Assembly: GCF_019392245.1 (NCBI RefSeq)
Contig: NZ_JAHXRL010000010.1
Span: 1-64,000, forward strand
Source: Sulfitobacter sp. CW3
Lineage (GTDB): Bacteria > Pseudomonadota > Alphaproteobacteria > Rhodobacterales > Rhodobacteraceae
Reading direction: 5' to 3'
Length of the DNA: 64,000 bases
Both the position numbers and the translations under genes were made by a program. Below, piece after piece: positions 28,264 through 36,162 of the stretch. The notes below the pieces were generated by a model. That model ran no database searches. It was not told the origin of the DNA and worked only from the letters and a program-made list of their open reading frames with translations. How positions within the stretch are numbered: the stretch's first letter is position 1; the number at the start of each line of letters is the position of its first letter.

Positions 28264-29181
28264 ATGAGCATTATATCAATCTTAAAAATAGTTACGGTGA
28301 TGGTGCTTTGGGCCGCGTGTTATCCATTGCTGACAGTCGGGATCCAATTGGCACCGCATCTCAGCTTTGCAACCTTACGCGCAGTAATTGCGGGTTTGGT
28401 GCTGGTCGGGCTGGCGTGCGCGCTACATCGCCCGTTTCCCCGAAAATTTGGTGTTTGGGCGACTTTGTCGGTTATGGGGTTTGGAGCCACAAGTCTGGGT
28501 TTTCTCGGTATGTTTCATGCGGCAGAGTTTGTCTCGCCCGGAATCGCGACGGTCATCGCCAACACGCAACCCTTGCTGGCGGCAGGTCTTGGCGGGCTCG
28601 TGTTAGGCGAGCGCTTGCAGCCTGCAGGAAAATTCGGCTTGTTTATAGGGTTTCTCGGCATCCTCGTGATCGCAGCACCGCAACTGCTCTACGGCGCTCA
28701 GGATAGCTATCTTCTTGGCGTCGCCTACATTGTGCTTGCGGCTTTAGGGGTCACAGTAAGCAACGTCATGATCAAAATGATCGCTGGGCAAGTTGACCTT
28801 CTCATGGCGATGGGACTGCAATTTTTGATCGGAAGCATCCCTCTGGCCATCATCGCGGGCATGACGGAGGATCCTTCCTTGATCCAATGGTCGTTGCCTT
28901 TTGTCACAATCCTGCTGACGTTGGCAGTCTTTGGATCAGCTTTGGTTTATGTGCTTTGGATGTCAGTGCTTACCGAGGTAGCACTCAATCAGGCCAATGC
29001 ATTCAGCTTTTTAGTGCCAATCTTTGGACTGACGATGGGTGTGCTATTTTACGATGAATCGTTGGGGATTTTAAAGCTAATCGGCGTTGTACTAGCGATC
29101 ATCGGTGTTATGCTGGTGGTACGCAAAGGCGTTGTGCAAGAGCAAAGTGCGCCACTGCCACAGAGTTCTGTGAACAACTGA
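28264..29181 (+). CDS. DMT-superfamily (EamA) transporter
   Basis: A 305-residue membrane protein with ten helices in two EamA repeats. The first repeat ends with FLGMFHAAEFVSPGIATVIAN and QPLLAAGLGGLVLGERL; the second with ALNQANAFSFLVPIFGLTMG and VLFYDESLGILKLIGVVLAIIG. These are the classic drug/metabolite exporter repeats. Substrate unknown. It lies between the region-4-like gene and a full ECF sigma gene on the same strand. Confidence 0.85.
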   Translation: MSIISILKIVTVMVLWAACYPLLTVGIQLAPHLSFATLRAVIAGLVLVGLACALHRPFPRKFGVWATLSVMGFGATSLGFLGMFHAAEFVSPGIATVIANTQPLLAAGLGGLVLGERLQPAGKFGLFIGFLGILVIAAPQLLYGAQDSYLLGVAYIVLAALGVTVSNVMIKMIAGQVDLLMAMGLQFLIGSIPLAIIAGMTEDPSLIQWSLPFVTILLTLAVFGSALVYVLWMSVLTEVALNQANAFSFLVPIFGLTMGVLFYDESLGILKLIGVVLAIIGVMLVVRKGVVQEQSAPLPQSSVNN

Positions 29182-29266
29182 TCAATTTAGTGGTGATCTT
29201 TTTAATGGTGGTCTTAACGAGTGAAAGCCATGCTTTGCGGACGCATTTTCACCCGAGAGGCTTGTA

Positions 29267-29908
29267 ATGTCTGATCTAACCCAAAAGTCATCTCATTTGC
29301 CAGACCCTCAAGAAGACCGGCGCGCGGGTTCGCCCGTCTTGGAACTTGCACTAAAAGCACATTATCTCGATTTTCAGCGCTATTTGATGCGCCGTGTCGG
29401 AGACAAAGCCACGGCTGAAGATGTCTTACAGAGTTTTTGCATCCGCGTGATGCAAAGCAAAACTCAGTTGCGCGATGAAGCCAGCGCTCTTGGTTGGCTC
29501 TATACCGTTCTGAAGTCTGTGTTGATGGACCACTTTCGAAAGGAAACCGTTCGGAAACGTGGCGATGCTCGGTACTCACAAGAGCAACTGGTCTTGGACG
29601 GTGATCATCTCGCACAAGAGTCGGATGACGCAATTTGCAAATGCCTTCGCGGATTGCTTCCCGAATTACGGCCTGAGTACGCCGAGATACTGAGGCGGGT
29701 CGACTTTTTGGAAGAGACGCGCAAGAACGTCGCGGATGATATGGGTGTCTCGCAGCAAAACTTGCGCGTACGTTTACACCGCGCAAGAGGCGCAATCGGC
29801 GTCGCATTAAAACAGCATTGTGGTGCGTGCTGTGAAACTGAATACAGAGATTGCTTTTGCGAGAACAGTTGCACAGATGACAGTTCTCACGGGAACGGAG
29901 CGTCCTAG
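29267..29908 (+). CDS. ECF-type sigma factor with Cys-rich C-terminal tail
   Basis: A 213-residue sigma-70 family protein. Region 2 covers about residues 30-95 (DFQRYLMRRVGDKATAEDVL, then SFCIRVMQ and a DHFRKETVRKR end), and region 4 about 125-180 (LRPEYAEILRRVDFLEETRK, then QNLRVRLHRARGAI). The tail HCGACCETEYRDCFC makes a C-x2-C-x6-C-x-C motif that may bind zinc, copper or an Fe-S centre, as in metal-sensing ECF factors with Cys-rich C-termini. No anti-sigma gene is next to it, so the tail may itself control activity (inference). The ribosome site is GAGAGG. Confidence 0.82.
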   Translation: MSDLTQKSSHLPDPQEDRRAGSPVLELALKAHYLDFQRYLMRRVGDKATAEDVLQSFCIRVMQSKTQLRDEASALGWLYTVLKSVLMDHFRKETVRKRGDARYSQEQLVLDGDHLAQESDDAICKCLRGLLPELRPEYAEILRRVDFLEETRKNVADDMGVSQQNLRVRLHRARGAIGVALKQHCGACCETEYRDCFCENSCTDDSSHGNGAS

Positions 29909-29965
29909 AACCTTCGATCTTACGCTATTGGAGATAGGGATAGAGCCAGAATTTGCAGCCATCCT

Positions 29966-30523
29966 TCAACCGATCTTCAGAACAAGATCCTCTGATAACT
30001 CCATCTCTGGGATATGAAGGTTTTCGGGGGCAGGGCCTTTTCTGATCCGTCCAGCAGTATCATAGTGCGATCCGTGACAGGGGCAGAACCATCCGCCAAA
30101 GTCCCCGGCACCGTCACCTATCGGGACACAGCCTAAGTGTGTACATACGCCTATCATAACGAGGAATTGTTCTTGTCCAGCAACCGCACGATTGTCGTCT
30201 GTCGCCAACGAACCTTCTTTTAAATTCGGATTTCTTGCAATCTGGTCGGGCAAATCTTCAAAGATATCTGCTTTTGCGGCTTCAATTTCTTCTGGGGTTC
30301 TATATCGAATAAATACTGGTTTGCCCTGCCATTTTACTGTCAACTGACTGCCTTCTTCCAAAGACGATATATCCACCCGGATCGTTGAAAGCGCTACAAC
30401 GTCTGCAGAGGGGTTCATTTGGTCTATCAGCGGCCAGATCGCCGCGCCGACTGCTACCGCCCCTGTGCCCGCAGTGGCAAAATATAGAAAGTCTCGACGC
30501 TCTTTGGGAATTGTTTCGGTCAA
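29966..30523 (-). CDS. Orphan Rieske iron-sulfur protein (PetA-like)
   Basis: A 185-residue protein of the cytochrome bc1 Rieske family. It has an N-terminal [19 protein letters not shown] anchor typical of Tat-inserted Rieske proteins, and the cluster-binding boxes C127-T-H-L-G-C132 and C147-P-C-H150-GSHYD, both complete for a [2Fe-2S] cluster. No cytochrome b or c1 gene is near. It is encoded downstream of a CopZ-like chaperone gene and may be controlled by the same metal-responsive promoter. It could substitute for the main PetA under copper stress or low oxygen (inference). Confidence 0.85.
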   Translation of the reverse strand: MTETIPKERRDFLYFATAGTGAVAVGAAIWPLIDQMNPSADVVALSTIRVDISSLEEGSQLTVKWQGKPVFIRYRTPEEIEAAKADIFEDLPDQIARNPNLKEGSLATDDNRAVAGQEQFLVMIGVCTHLGCVPIGDGAGDFGGWFCPCHGSHYDTAGRIRKGPAPENLHIPEMELSEDLVLKIG

Positions 30524-30598
30524 AAGTTTTTCTCCTTATGGCTTAGAGATTGGGTACTGCGGCTCAGTGATCTCTCGCGAACAGCTACTTCACGAAAA

Positions 30599-30796
30599 TC
30601 AAATGACCTGTGCCTCATAGCCACCTGCATTAATGGATGAAATCAAGATGCCAGCCTCTACGTCGCTGCTGACGGTGACTTCCCGCTTGGCCATATCGAA
30701 GTCCATATGGGCACCGCCATCCGCTGCTTTGATCGCATTCTCGATCGCAGATTTACAGTGGCCACAGCTCATCTTCGGTACTGAGAACTTTGTCAT
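30599..30796 (-). CDS. CopZ-like HMA-domain copper chaperone
   Basis: A 65-residue protein of the heavy-metal-associated fold. The metal-binding loop MSCGHC gives C11-x2-C14, and the alternating strand/helix pattern follows (MDFDMAKREVTVSS, ISSINAGGYEAQVI). It would carry Cu(I) in the cytoplasm, for example to the copper ATPase at 18363-20762. The ATG at 30796 has AAAGGA seven bases upstream; the longer in-frame start would lie inside the promoter described at 30823-30853. Confidence 0.85.
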   Translation of the reverse strand: MTKFSVPKMSCGHCKSAIENAIKAADGGAHMDFDMAKREVTVSSDVEAGILISSINAGGYEAQVI

Positions 30797-30822
30797 GTCG
30801 ATTCCTTTCTGACTATACGTAT

Positions 30823-30853
30823 ACGCTAGCTGGTTCCTGCACTGGAACGTCAA
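30823..30853 (-). promoter_or_regulatory. MerR-family-type promoter of the copZ-Rieske pair
   Basis: Read on the minus strand: -35 TTGACG (30848-30853), a 19-base spacer and -10 TAGCGT (30823-30828). The spacer holds a dyad, GTTCC-N6-GGAAC. Overlong 19-base spacers with a central dyad are the hallmark of promoters controlled by MerR proteins such as CueR/HmrR, and the arrangement closely follows the E. coli copA promoter. No merR-type gene is in the window. Confidence 0.6.
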
Positions 30854-30953
30854 CAGCTAATTTCAGAAAGGCAACGGGGCGATCTTTGCTGAACCTTTGC
30901 ACCTCGAATATTTAAATGCGATGATAATTTCAGGAACTTAGCGAGGCGGGTTG

Positions 30954-32234
30954 ATGCTCTTGGTGAACAGACTGGCAAGACAGATTTCAAAGAGCTTTCT
31001 TGCTGTAAGCATATTGCTTTTTCTTGGTGTCCAGATTGCCACCGCTGAAGGGGCGCTTTTCTCATCGATTACGGAACTCGCTGCTCCCGTGGCCGACGGT
31101 GCGCGCGAACCATCGCTTTCAACCACAAGAGACGGTCGCGTCTTGATGAGTTGGACCGAACCAGAAGGAAATGGGTTCGCGGTAAGGACTGCAATCGGCG
31201 ATGCGGCCGGGTGGTCTGCGCCGCAGACTGTCGTCCATAGCAACGAATTATTCGTCAACTGGGCCGATTTCCCATCTGTCGTCGCATTGGCAGACGGGAC
31301 GCTTGCCGCTCATTGGCTGCAAATCAACGGTGACGCTTCGTATCAGTACGACGTCAAGATCGCGTTGTCGGATGATGAAGGAAAAACCTGGGGCACGCCG
31401 TTCATCCCGCATGAAGACCGATCGCAACGTGAACATGGATTTGTAACCCTGCTGCCGGGGCAGAGCGATGAATTTACAGCAATCTGGCTCGATGGCCGAA
31501 ACTACGACACCTATGGATCTCAGGATGATTCCGCCAATGCGATGCAGTTGCGCGCGCGCTCAATCGCAAGTGATGGCCTGATGACTGATGATACACTGCT
31601 CGATGAGCGGACCTGCACCTGTTGCCAAACGTCCGCCGTCCTAACGGATGCTGGAACCATTCTTGCCGTCTATCGGGACAGATCACCTAGTGAAATCCGC
31701 GACATCTCAATCGTTCGCAAAAACAAGGAGGGATGGTCAACCCCAACTTCAGTTGCTGTTGACGGCTGGCATATCGAAGGGTGCCCCGTTAACGGGCCTG
31801 CAATCGACAGTAGTGATGGCCAGACGGTGGTTGCTTGGTTTACAGCCGCCGACGACGTGCCAAAAGTGAAGGTGGCTTTTTCAGACGATGACGGCGTGAG
31901 CTTTGGAGCGCCCATAGAGATCGACAATGGCGCTCCTTCCGGGCGGGTTGATGTCCTTCAGCAACCAAATGGACCGGCTCTAGTCACATGGGTAGAACAG
32001 ACTTCACAAGGCGAGGCCGTGTTGATCTGCGCGGTTGATGCAAAATTTGGATGCACAAACCCCAGTGTAATCGTTGTAAGCCCAACCGGGAGAACGGTTG
32101 GTTTCCCTCGAATGGCTCTTGGCAACGACGGTGTTTTCATTGCGTGGACCCAGCCTTCAGGAAAAGCTAGGATACATCCCGAGGGTGGGACGATTATTCG
32201 CACGATATTTGCGCGGCTAGGAGACGGACAATGA
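30954..32234 (+). CDS. Exported sialidase-fold (BNR repeat) protein with CTCC motif
   Basis: A 426-residue protein with a signal peptide (cleavage likely after ATAEG, near residue 33) and several Asp-box-like repeats (SDDEGKTWG, SDDDGVSFG) that indicate a six-bladed beta-propeller like sialidase. It also has a distinctive Cys cluster, DERTCTCCQTSAV, and a second motif HIEGCPVNGP. Real sialidase activity is doubtful; similar proteins are annotated exo-alpha-sialidase by fold only. The stop overlaps the tlpA-like gene by four bases, so the two are coupled. The Cys cluster and thioredoxin partner suggest a periplasmic copper or disulfide role (inference). Confidence 0.7.
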   Translation: MLLVNRLARQISKSFLAVSILLFLGVQIATAEGALFSSITELAAPVADGAREPSLSTTRDGRVLMSWTEPEGNGFAVRTAIGDAAGWSAPQTVVHSNELFVNWADFPSVVALADGTLAAHWLQINGDASYQYDVKIALSDDEGKTWGTPFIPHEDRSQREHGFVTLLPGQSDEFTAIWLDGRNYDTYGSQDDSANAMQLRARSIASDGLMTDDTLLDERTCTCCQTSAVLTDAGTILAVYRDRSPSEIRDISIVRKNKEGWSTPTSVAVDGWHIEGCPVNGPAIDSSDGQTVVAWFTAADDVPKVKVAFSDDDGVSFGAPIEIDNGAPSGRVDVLQQPNGPALVTWVEQTSQGEAVLICAVDAKFGCTNPSVIVVSPTGRTVGFPRMALGNDGVFIAWTQPSGKARIHPEGGTIIRTIFARLGDGQ

Positions 32235-32782
32235 ACGGATGGATGCGCCGATACACTCTTTTTGCCGCCCTTTTCGTGCTCCTCACTGGAACAGCTTTCG
32301 CCCAAGGCGGAAAGTTCCTGTTTGGCATACACTCCACAGCCAAACCTGTCCCAGCCATTGCGTTCAATGATGCGTCTGGAAATCCACTCACTCTCGACGA
32401 TTTTAAGGGGAAGTACGTTCTTCTGAACGTCTGGGCGACTTGGTGTCCACCTTGCCGCAAAGAATTGCCGGACTTGCAAGGTCTCCAGCAGGAGCTTGGC
32501 GGGGATCAGTTTCTGGTGGTTGCCTTGTCGACTGATGCAGGCCGACTGGCGAACGTTCGTGGCCTATACCAAGAGCTGGGCTTGGATGAGACCCAAATTT
32601 TTATCGATGAAACAGGATCGGCAATGCGTAAACTTGGTATATTCGCAATGCCCACGACTCTCTTGATCGACCCGCAGGGGCAGGAAATTGGGCGCAAACC
32701 AGGACCTGCGGATTGGGACAGCGCTGAGGCATTGGCCTTCTTTGAAACGCAGATGGGCGGCAAGAAATACATCGATGACTGA
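32231..32782 (+). CDS. TlpA-family periplasmic thioredoxin
   Basis: A 183-residue exported thioredoxin-fold protein. A signal peptide (ending near TGTAFAQG) is followed by the redFox-type domain with NVWATWCPPCRKELPDLQ, giving the active-site C-P-P-C, and the cis-Pro in IFAMPTTLLIDPQG. TlpA proteins reduce disulfides on apo-copper proteins or on cytochrome c/oxidase maturation partners. It is translationally coupled to the propeller protein, whose CTCC cluster is a possible substrate. Confidence 0.85.
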   Translation: MNGWMRRYTLFAALFVLLTGTAFAQGGKFLFGIHSTAKPVPAIAFNDASGNPLTLDDFKGKYVLLNVWATWCPPCRKELPDLQGLQQELGGDQFLVVALSTDAGRLANVRGLYQELGLDETQIFIDETGSAMRKLGIFAMPTTLLIDPQGQEIGRKPGPADWDSAEALAFFETQMGGKKYIDD

Positions 32783-32914
32783 ATATATGGGCTTTCTTGT
32801 AACTTCGAGCCATGCAACCGGTTGAGACACGCATTCTTGATTAGCCTTTCAGCCGAGAATACCGGTTTCTGATCTAGAGCCTGTGCAATGCTAATAAATG
32901 AGGACGGCAAGCCT

Positions 32915-33580
32915 ATGCTAACGAGACGTCACTTTGTAATCACTACAGCCGCCTTATTTTCGGCTCCGATAGCAAATTCTGCTATGGCCGCAGCCTCTTC
33001 TGATAGATCAAAATGGGACGCGTGGGATGCACAGGTGACGCCGCCCAACTACGATCCGGCGACATCAAATCCTTGGGGTTTCCATCGGCGGTTCTTGCCG
33101 CAGATTGTTGAGGCCAACTATGGGCTCACGCCCGGTGATATCCATGTGGATGCAGTGGCACGCTATCTCTATCATATCCGTACAGATGGTACTGCAATGC
33201 GCTACGGAGTCGCTATCGCGCGCGGGAACCTTTATGAACCGGGTACATATTTGATACAACGGAAGGCCAAATGGCCGATTTGGACGCCCACAGCGTCTAT
33301 GATTGAACGTGATCCTGAACTCTACCAACAGCATGCCGACGGCATGGATGCAGGCCCGACGAATCCGCTGGGATCGCGCGCATTCTATCTATTTGTCGGT
33401 AATCGCGACACGTATTTACGCATCCATGGAACGCCAAGCCCGAGTTCGATTGGGGGCCGCGCCAGTTCGGGATGCGTTCGTATGGTAATGGCCCACATAA
33501 ATGGCCTTTTTGAACAGGTCACAAGTGGATCGACGGCGTTCTTGTATCCTCCGGAAGATGGCGTAACGGCGCAAAGCTAA
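32915..33580 (+). CDS. L,D-transpeptidase (YkuD domain)
   Basis: A 221-residue exported enzyme. The start at 32915 has GAGGAC upstream and gives a signal peptide MLTRRHFVITTAALFSAPIA with twin arginines. The YkuD catalytic motif is complete: RIHGTPSPSSIGGRASSGCVRM (His, then S-x-G-C-V-R with the Cys nucleophile; motif about residues 172-195). Such enzymes make 3-3 peptidoglycan cross-links or attach lipoproteins to the wall. It follows tlpA on the same strand but with a 130-base gap. Confidence 0.85.
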   Translation: MLTRRHFVITTAALFSAPIANSAMAAASSDRSKWDAWDAQVTPPNYDPATSNPWGFHRRFLPQIVEANYGLTPGDIHVDAVARYLYHIRTDGTAMRYGVAIARGNLYEPGTYLIQRKAKWPIWTPTASMIERDPELYQQHADGMDAGPTNPLGSRAFYLFVGNRDTYLRIHGTPSPSSIGGRASSGCVRMVMAHINGLFEQVTSGSTAFLYPPEDGVTAQS

Positions 33581-33619
33581 CGGAGCCGCCGCTGCTCTCA
33601 TGTATTTATCCCTAAAGAG

Positions 33620-33910
33620 TCAGGTTACCATTGGCACGTTGGCAGGGCGCGTGCAGATTGGACGACCATTTACGGACCGTAGTGGCAGAAAGGTCGTCTC
33701 AACCGGCCCATTGTGACGATAGATAAAACACCCATCCACTGGGTCGATCCGGACAGCGTTCAAATCTTGGTAGGGTGCAACGATGGCAAGCACACCCTCG
33801 GGTAGTTCCTTTATGAACCCATCCGACGGAGCGCTGTTCGAGCTTTGGACACTGCCACACGCCGCCAACAGAGTTAAAGCGCCTACACCAAGTAAGAACT
33901 GCATTTTCAT
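33620..33910 (-). CDS. Small lipoprotein of unknown function (96 aa)
   Basis: A 96-residue protein with a lipoprotein signal: MKMQFLLGVGALTLLAACGS, lipobox L-A-A-C with Cys18. The mature part has two more Cys, in DGCFIYRHNG and GRPICTRP, which may form a disulfide. The composition and length resemble small roseobacter lipoproteins without a named function. It is convergent with the L,D-transpeptidase gene. Confidence 0.65.
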   Translation of the reverse strand: MKMQFLLGVGALTLLAACGSVQSSNSAPSDGFIKELPEGVLAIVAPYQDLNAVRIDPVDGCFIYRHNGPVETTFLPLRSVNGRPICTRPANVPMVT

Positions 33911-34237
33911 GGTTATGATCTCTTAAATTTGTTAAATGGGTAGGATCGACGTTAGCGTAGAACTGTGCAGTTTGGCAGGCATTGGTTGATCTAATGGCGG
34001 AAAGGTTACACGCGCTCTTTGTTTTTCACCACTTTGAAGAGTCAGGGGATCAGGGTTGGCCGTATCTGATGCGTTCATGTCTGTTTCGCCTTTTGCGCTT
34101 TAAGTTCTGACCGCCGAAAAGTCCGATGCATATCAGCGGCTCTTGAACTTAAGACGCTCCTTGCTCCGAAACATTACAGCCGCCGGCTTCAACACAAGCG
34201 CTATACGCCAAATACATTGGCTCAGATTTGCGCGGTC
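33911..34237. other. Intergenic region, no gene seen
   Basis: About 330 bases between two minus-strand genes. The first 60 bases next to the lipoprotein gene are AT-rich and probably hold its promoter. I see no ribosome site with a convincing frame and no hairpin terminator. Confidence 0.5.
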
Positions 34238-34711
34238 TTACTGGAATGTTTCCGAAATCCTCGGCGTCAATCGGCGCATGTACCAAAGTACCAACATAGG
34301 AACAAACACCCATTGCAAGATCGGGGACAAGCCGGTGGCCACAAATGGTAGGCGTGGCATAACCCCGTCATAGGCCCAACGGCCCGTCACTTCTGTATGA
34401 AGGTATTCAAGTCCAACGGTCACCAGCAGCCCAATTGCAAAAAAGGCAGCGACGGCAACAGGACCTGTCCTCGCAAACCAGTCTCGGCCTTTGCCTACGA
34501 AAGCAGCGCCCCAGAATGCAGCAAGCGCGATGGCCAGATCGCCAAATGTTGCCTGTAGACAGATGGCAATACCAACAAAATGATCAGTTCTTCCAAGGCT
34601 AGCGTATAAGGGTGCCTGCAGTATTTCCCATGTGAAATGCCCGAAGAATGACAATACAAGCAGATCGACCTCTGGAGGCAAACGACGCGGGACTGTGACG
34701 GATAATGACAT
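34238..34711 (-). CDS. Four-helix membrane protein of unknown function
   Basis: A 157-residue protein with four predicted membrane helices (about residues 14-33, 46-70, 85-105 and 125-146). The VDLLVLSFFGHFTWEILQAP start and GLEYLHTEVTGRWAYDG loop suggest a conserved family with His, Trp and Glu in or near the membrane, but I cannot name it. It is divergent from the gene at 34918, and the FNR-type box at 34845 lies between the two. Confidence 0.6.
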   Translation of the reverse strand: MSLSVTVPRRLPPEVDLLVLSFFGHFTWEILQAPLYASLGRTDHFVGIAICLQATFGDLAIALAAFWGAAFVGKGRDWFARTGPVAVAAFFAIGLLVTVGLEYLHTEVTGRWAYDGVMPRLPFVATGLSPILQWVFVPMLVLWYMRRLTPRISETFQ

Positions 34712-34844
34712 GTCAAACCTGATGTTTTTATGGAATTCGAGACCGGTAGCAAATTCGTCTTACGGTGAAACCGCTACCGTGAACAGACAAGCAAGGAATT
34801 AGGTGGCCATGCGTATTGTCTCCAAACAGGGACGACATCGAAGA

Positions 34845-34858
34845 TTGATCCAAATCAA
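34845..34858. promoter_or_regulatory. FNR/FnrL-type box TTGAT-N4-ATCAA
   Basis: TTGATCCAAATCAA is a perfect FNR half-site pair with four-base spacing. It is 60 bases upstream of the start at 34918 and 134 bases upstream of the divergent start at 34711, so the gene at 34918 and the ECF sigma gene behind it are the likely targets. It suggests control by an oxygen-sensing FnrL or a related Crp/Fnr regulator. Confidence 0.7.
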
Positions 34859-34917
34859 GTCGATCTTTCGCATCTGGTGCTAAATCTCGAAGTGTTAGAA
34901 AACAAGAGTCAGGATGT

Positions 34918-35283
34918 ATGTTTAGATCAATGCAGAGAAATTGGGTTATATGGATGCGCACAGTAACAGTTACTGCTGCGATCTTGGCCATTCTTTTCTC
35001 AGCTTTGGCGCACTCTTCAAAACTTGATCATCGCGTTCTGCCCACACAGGTTTCCATCACCTCAGATACAGTTTTGGGTTTGGGGGATGACGGCCATGCC
35101 GTCTCTACCGCAGAAACAGGCTGCCATGCTGGACACAGTTGCATGTTCGTTATTCTCCCGAGTAACAACTTGGCTTTGACGCGCTTTCATTTTGCGCTGC
35201 AGCTCTTCCATCTAGCCAGTTACCTGCCATCCGAGGCAGGAAATCTGCCCTTCCAACCACCTAGAACACTTTCACAGGTCTGA
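34918..35283 (+). CDS. Membrane-anchored protein with CHAGHSC motif (121 aa)
   Basis: A 121-residue protein with one N-terminal membrane helix (TVTVTAAILAILFSALAHSS) and a periplasmic part holding the Cys-His motif GCHAGHSCMF near residues 68-76, followed by a second hydrophobic stretch. The layout resembles short exported proteins encoded before ECF sigma genes in alphaproteobacteria and the copper-linked DUF2946 type, but I cannot assign a family. It lies 53 bases before an ECF sigma gene and behind an FNR-type box; a sensing role for a metal is possible (inference). Confidence 0.6.
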   Translation: MFRSMQRNWVIWMRTVTVTAAILAILFSALAHSSKLDHRVLPTQVSITSDTVLGLGDDGHAVSTAETGCHAGHSCMFVILPSNNLALTRFHFALQLFHLASYLPSEAGNLPFQPPRTLSQV

Positions 35284-35289
35284 TCGCCT

Positions 35290-35308
35290 GCATCGATTTT
35301 GTCGATGC
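35290..35308. repeat. Short hairpin before the ECF sigma gene
   Basis: GCATCGA (35290-35296) pairs with TCGATGC (35302-35308) around a five-base TTTTG loop. It sits between the CHAGHSC gene and the ECF sigma gene, with no T-run, so it may lower but not stop read-through. Confidence 0.35.
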
Positions 35309-35336
35309 TGCACAAACCATGTGAAAGGAGCGAAAC

Positions 35337-35966
35337 ATGTTCGCTGAACCAAAACACCCAACAAAAGAGGTCTCGCGTCGTGAGGCGGAGGCAAAACTCA
35401 TCGAATGCCGTAAAAAATTTCTGGGCTTTCTTCTTAAACGCCTAAATTCTCCGCAGGACGCAGAGGATGTCTTTCAGGACTTCTGCATCAAGGTTTTACG
35501 CAATCACAGGACGATCAATAGCGGCGAGCGACTGGATGCATGGCTGGGCACCACGTTGCGGCACACGCTGATTGATCACTATCGGCGTCGGGCGACCCGA
35601 AGTAGGGGCGCTCAAGCCTATGCCATAGAGGTCAAGGTTCTTGAGCCTGCGACAGAAGATCTTGGTGAACCAGCCTGCAGTTGCATTGCTGCAGCCATGC
35701 AGAATCTGGAGCCCGCGCAAGCCGAATTGCTGTCGCGGTTGGAATTGCATGACGAGCCAAGGGTCACGATTGCGGCTGATCTAGGCGTTACCCTGAATAC
35801 CTTGCGTGTTCGCGCCCACCGCTGCCGAAATGCGTTGAAGAAAAAGATCGCCGAGATTTGTCCAGTCTGCGGCGACGGCCAGTTTATGCAATGCGACTGT
35901 GATCATTCTCGCGACGTATCGCCCTTTCCGATCCCGAACCGGACTAAATTGGTAGCAAAGGTATAA
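35337..35966 (+). CDS. ECF-type sigma factor with CxxC...CxC tail
   Basis: A 209-residue sigma-70 family protein. Region 2 spans about residues 20-90 (KFLGFLLKRLNSPQDAEDVF, then DFCIKVL and TLIDHYRRRA), and region 4 about 120-170 (LEPAQAELLSRLELHDEPRV, then LNTLRVRAHRCRNALKK). The tail has C-P-V-C-x7-C-D-C, the same kind of Cys pattern as in the ECF protein at 29267. AAAGGAG lies six bases before the ATG. It is likely co-transcribed with the CHAGHSC protein and so under the FNR-type box. No anti-sigma gene with a classic zinc-binding domain is adjacent. Confidence 0.82.
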   Translation: MFAEPKHPTKEVSRREAEAKLIECRKKFLGFLLKRLNSPQDAEDVFQDFCIKVLRNHRTINSGERLDAWLGTTLRHTLIDHYRRRATRSRGAQAYAIEVKVLEPATEDLGEPACSCIAAAMQNLEPAQAELLSRLELHDEPRVTIAADLGVTLNTLRVRAHRCRNALKKKIAEICPVCGDGQFMQCDCDHSRDVSPFPIPNRTKLVAKV

Positions 35967-36022
35967 GGATTTGTGAGGGCATGCGACTTCTTCTCAACAA
36001 ACGTTTTTCTCAGGGGGCATTA

Positions 36023-36151
36023 ATGACTGGACGACGTGAAAACCATCGTAAGGCCAGAACCTTCGACCCACCGCCGCGACGCTCCTTTAGGGACACGGCC
36101 TCGAAGAACCTGGAGACCGCGTGGCGAATGATCTGTTGTAAAGTAATCTGA
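36023..36151 (+). CDS. Possible 42-aa basic protein coupled to the region-4-like gene
   Basis: A 42-codon frame with an AGGGGG ribosome site five bases before its ATG. The product is very basic (RREN, RKARTF, PPPRRSF) and ends in a Cys pair (MICCKVI). Its stop lies in the ribosome site of the gene at 36163, a spacing that favours translational coupling. I know no family. The position between an ECF sigma gene and a sigma region-4-like gene hints at a regulatory role, which is speculation. Confidence 0.4.
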   Translation: MTGRRENHRKARTFDPPPRRSFRDTASKNLETAWRMICCKVI

Positions 36152-36162
36152 GGAATGCTCTC

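Noticed and set aside
34143..34373. 76-codon plus-strand frame overlapping the four-helix membrane protein gene
   Set aside because: It is antisense to a gene with strong membrane-helix pattern and lacks a ribosome site.
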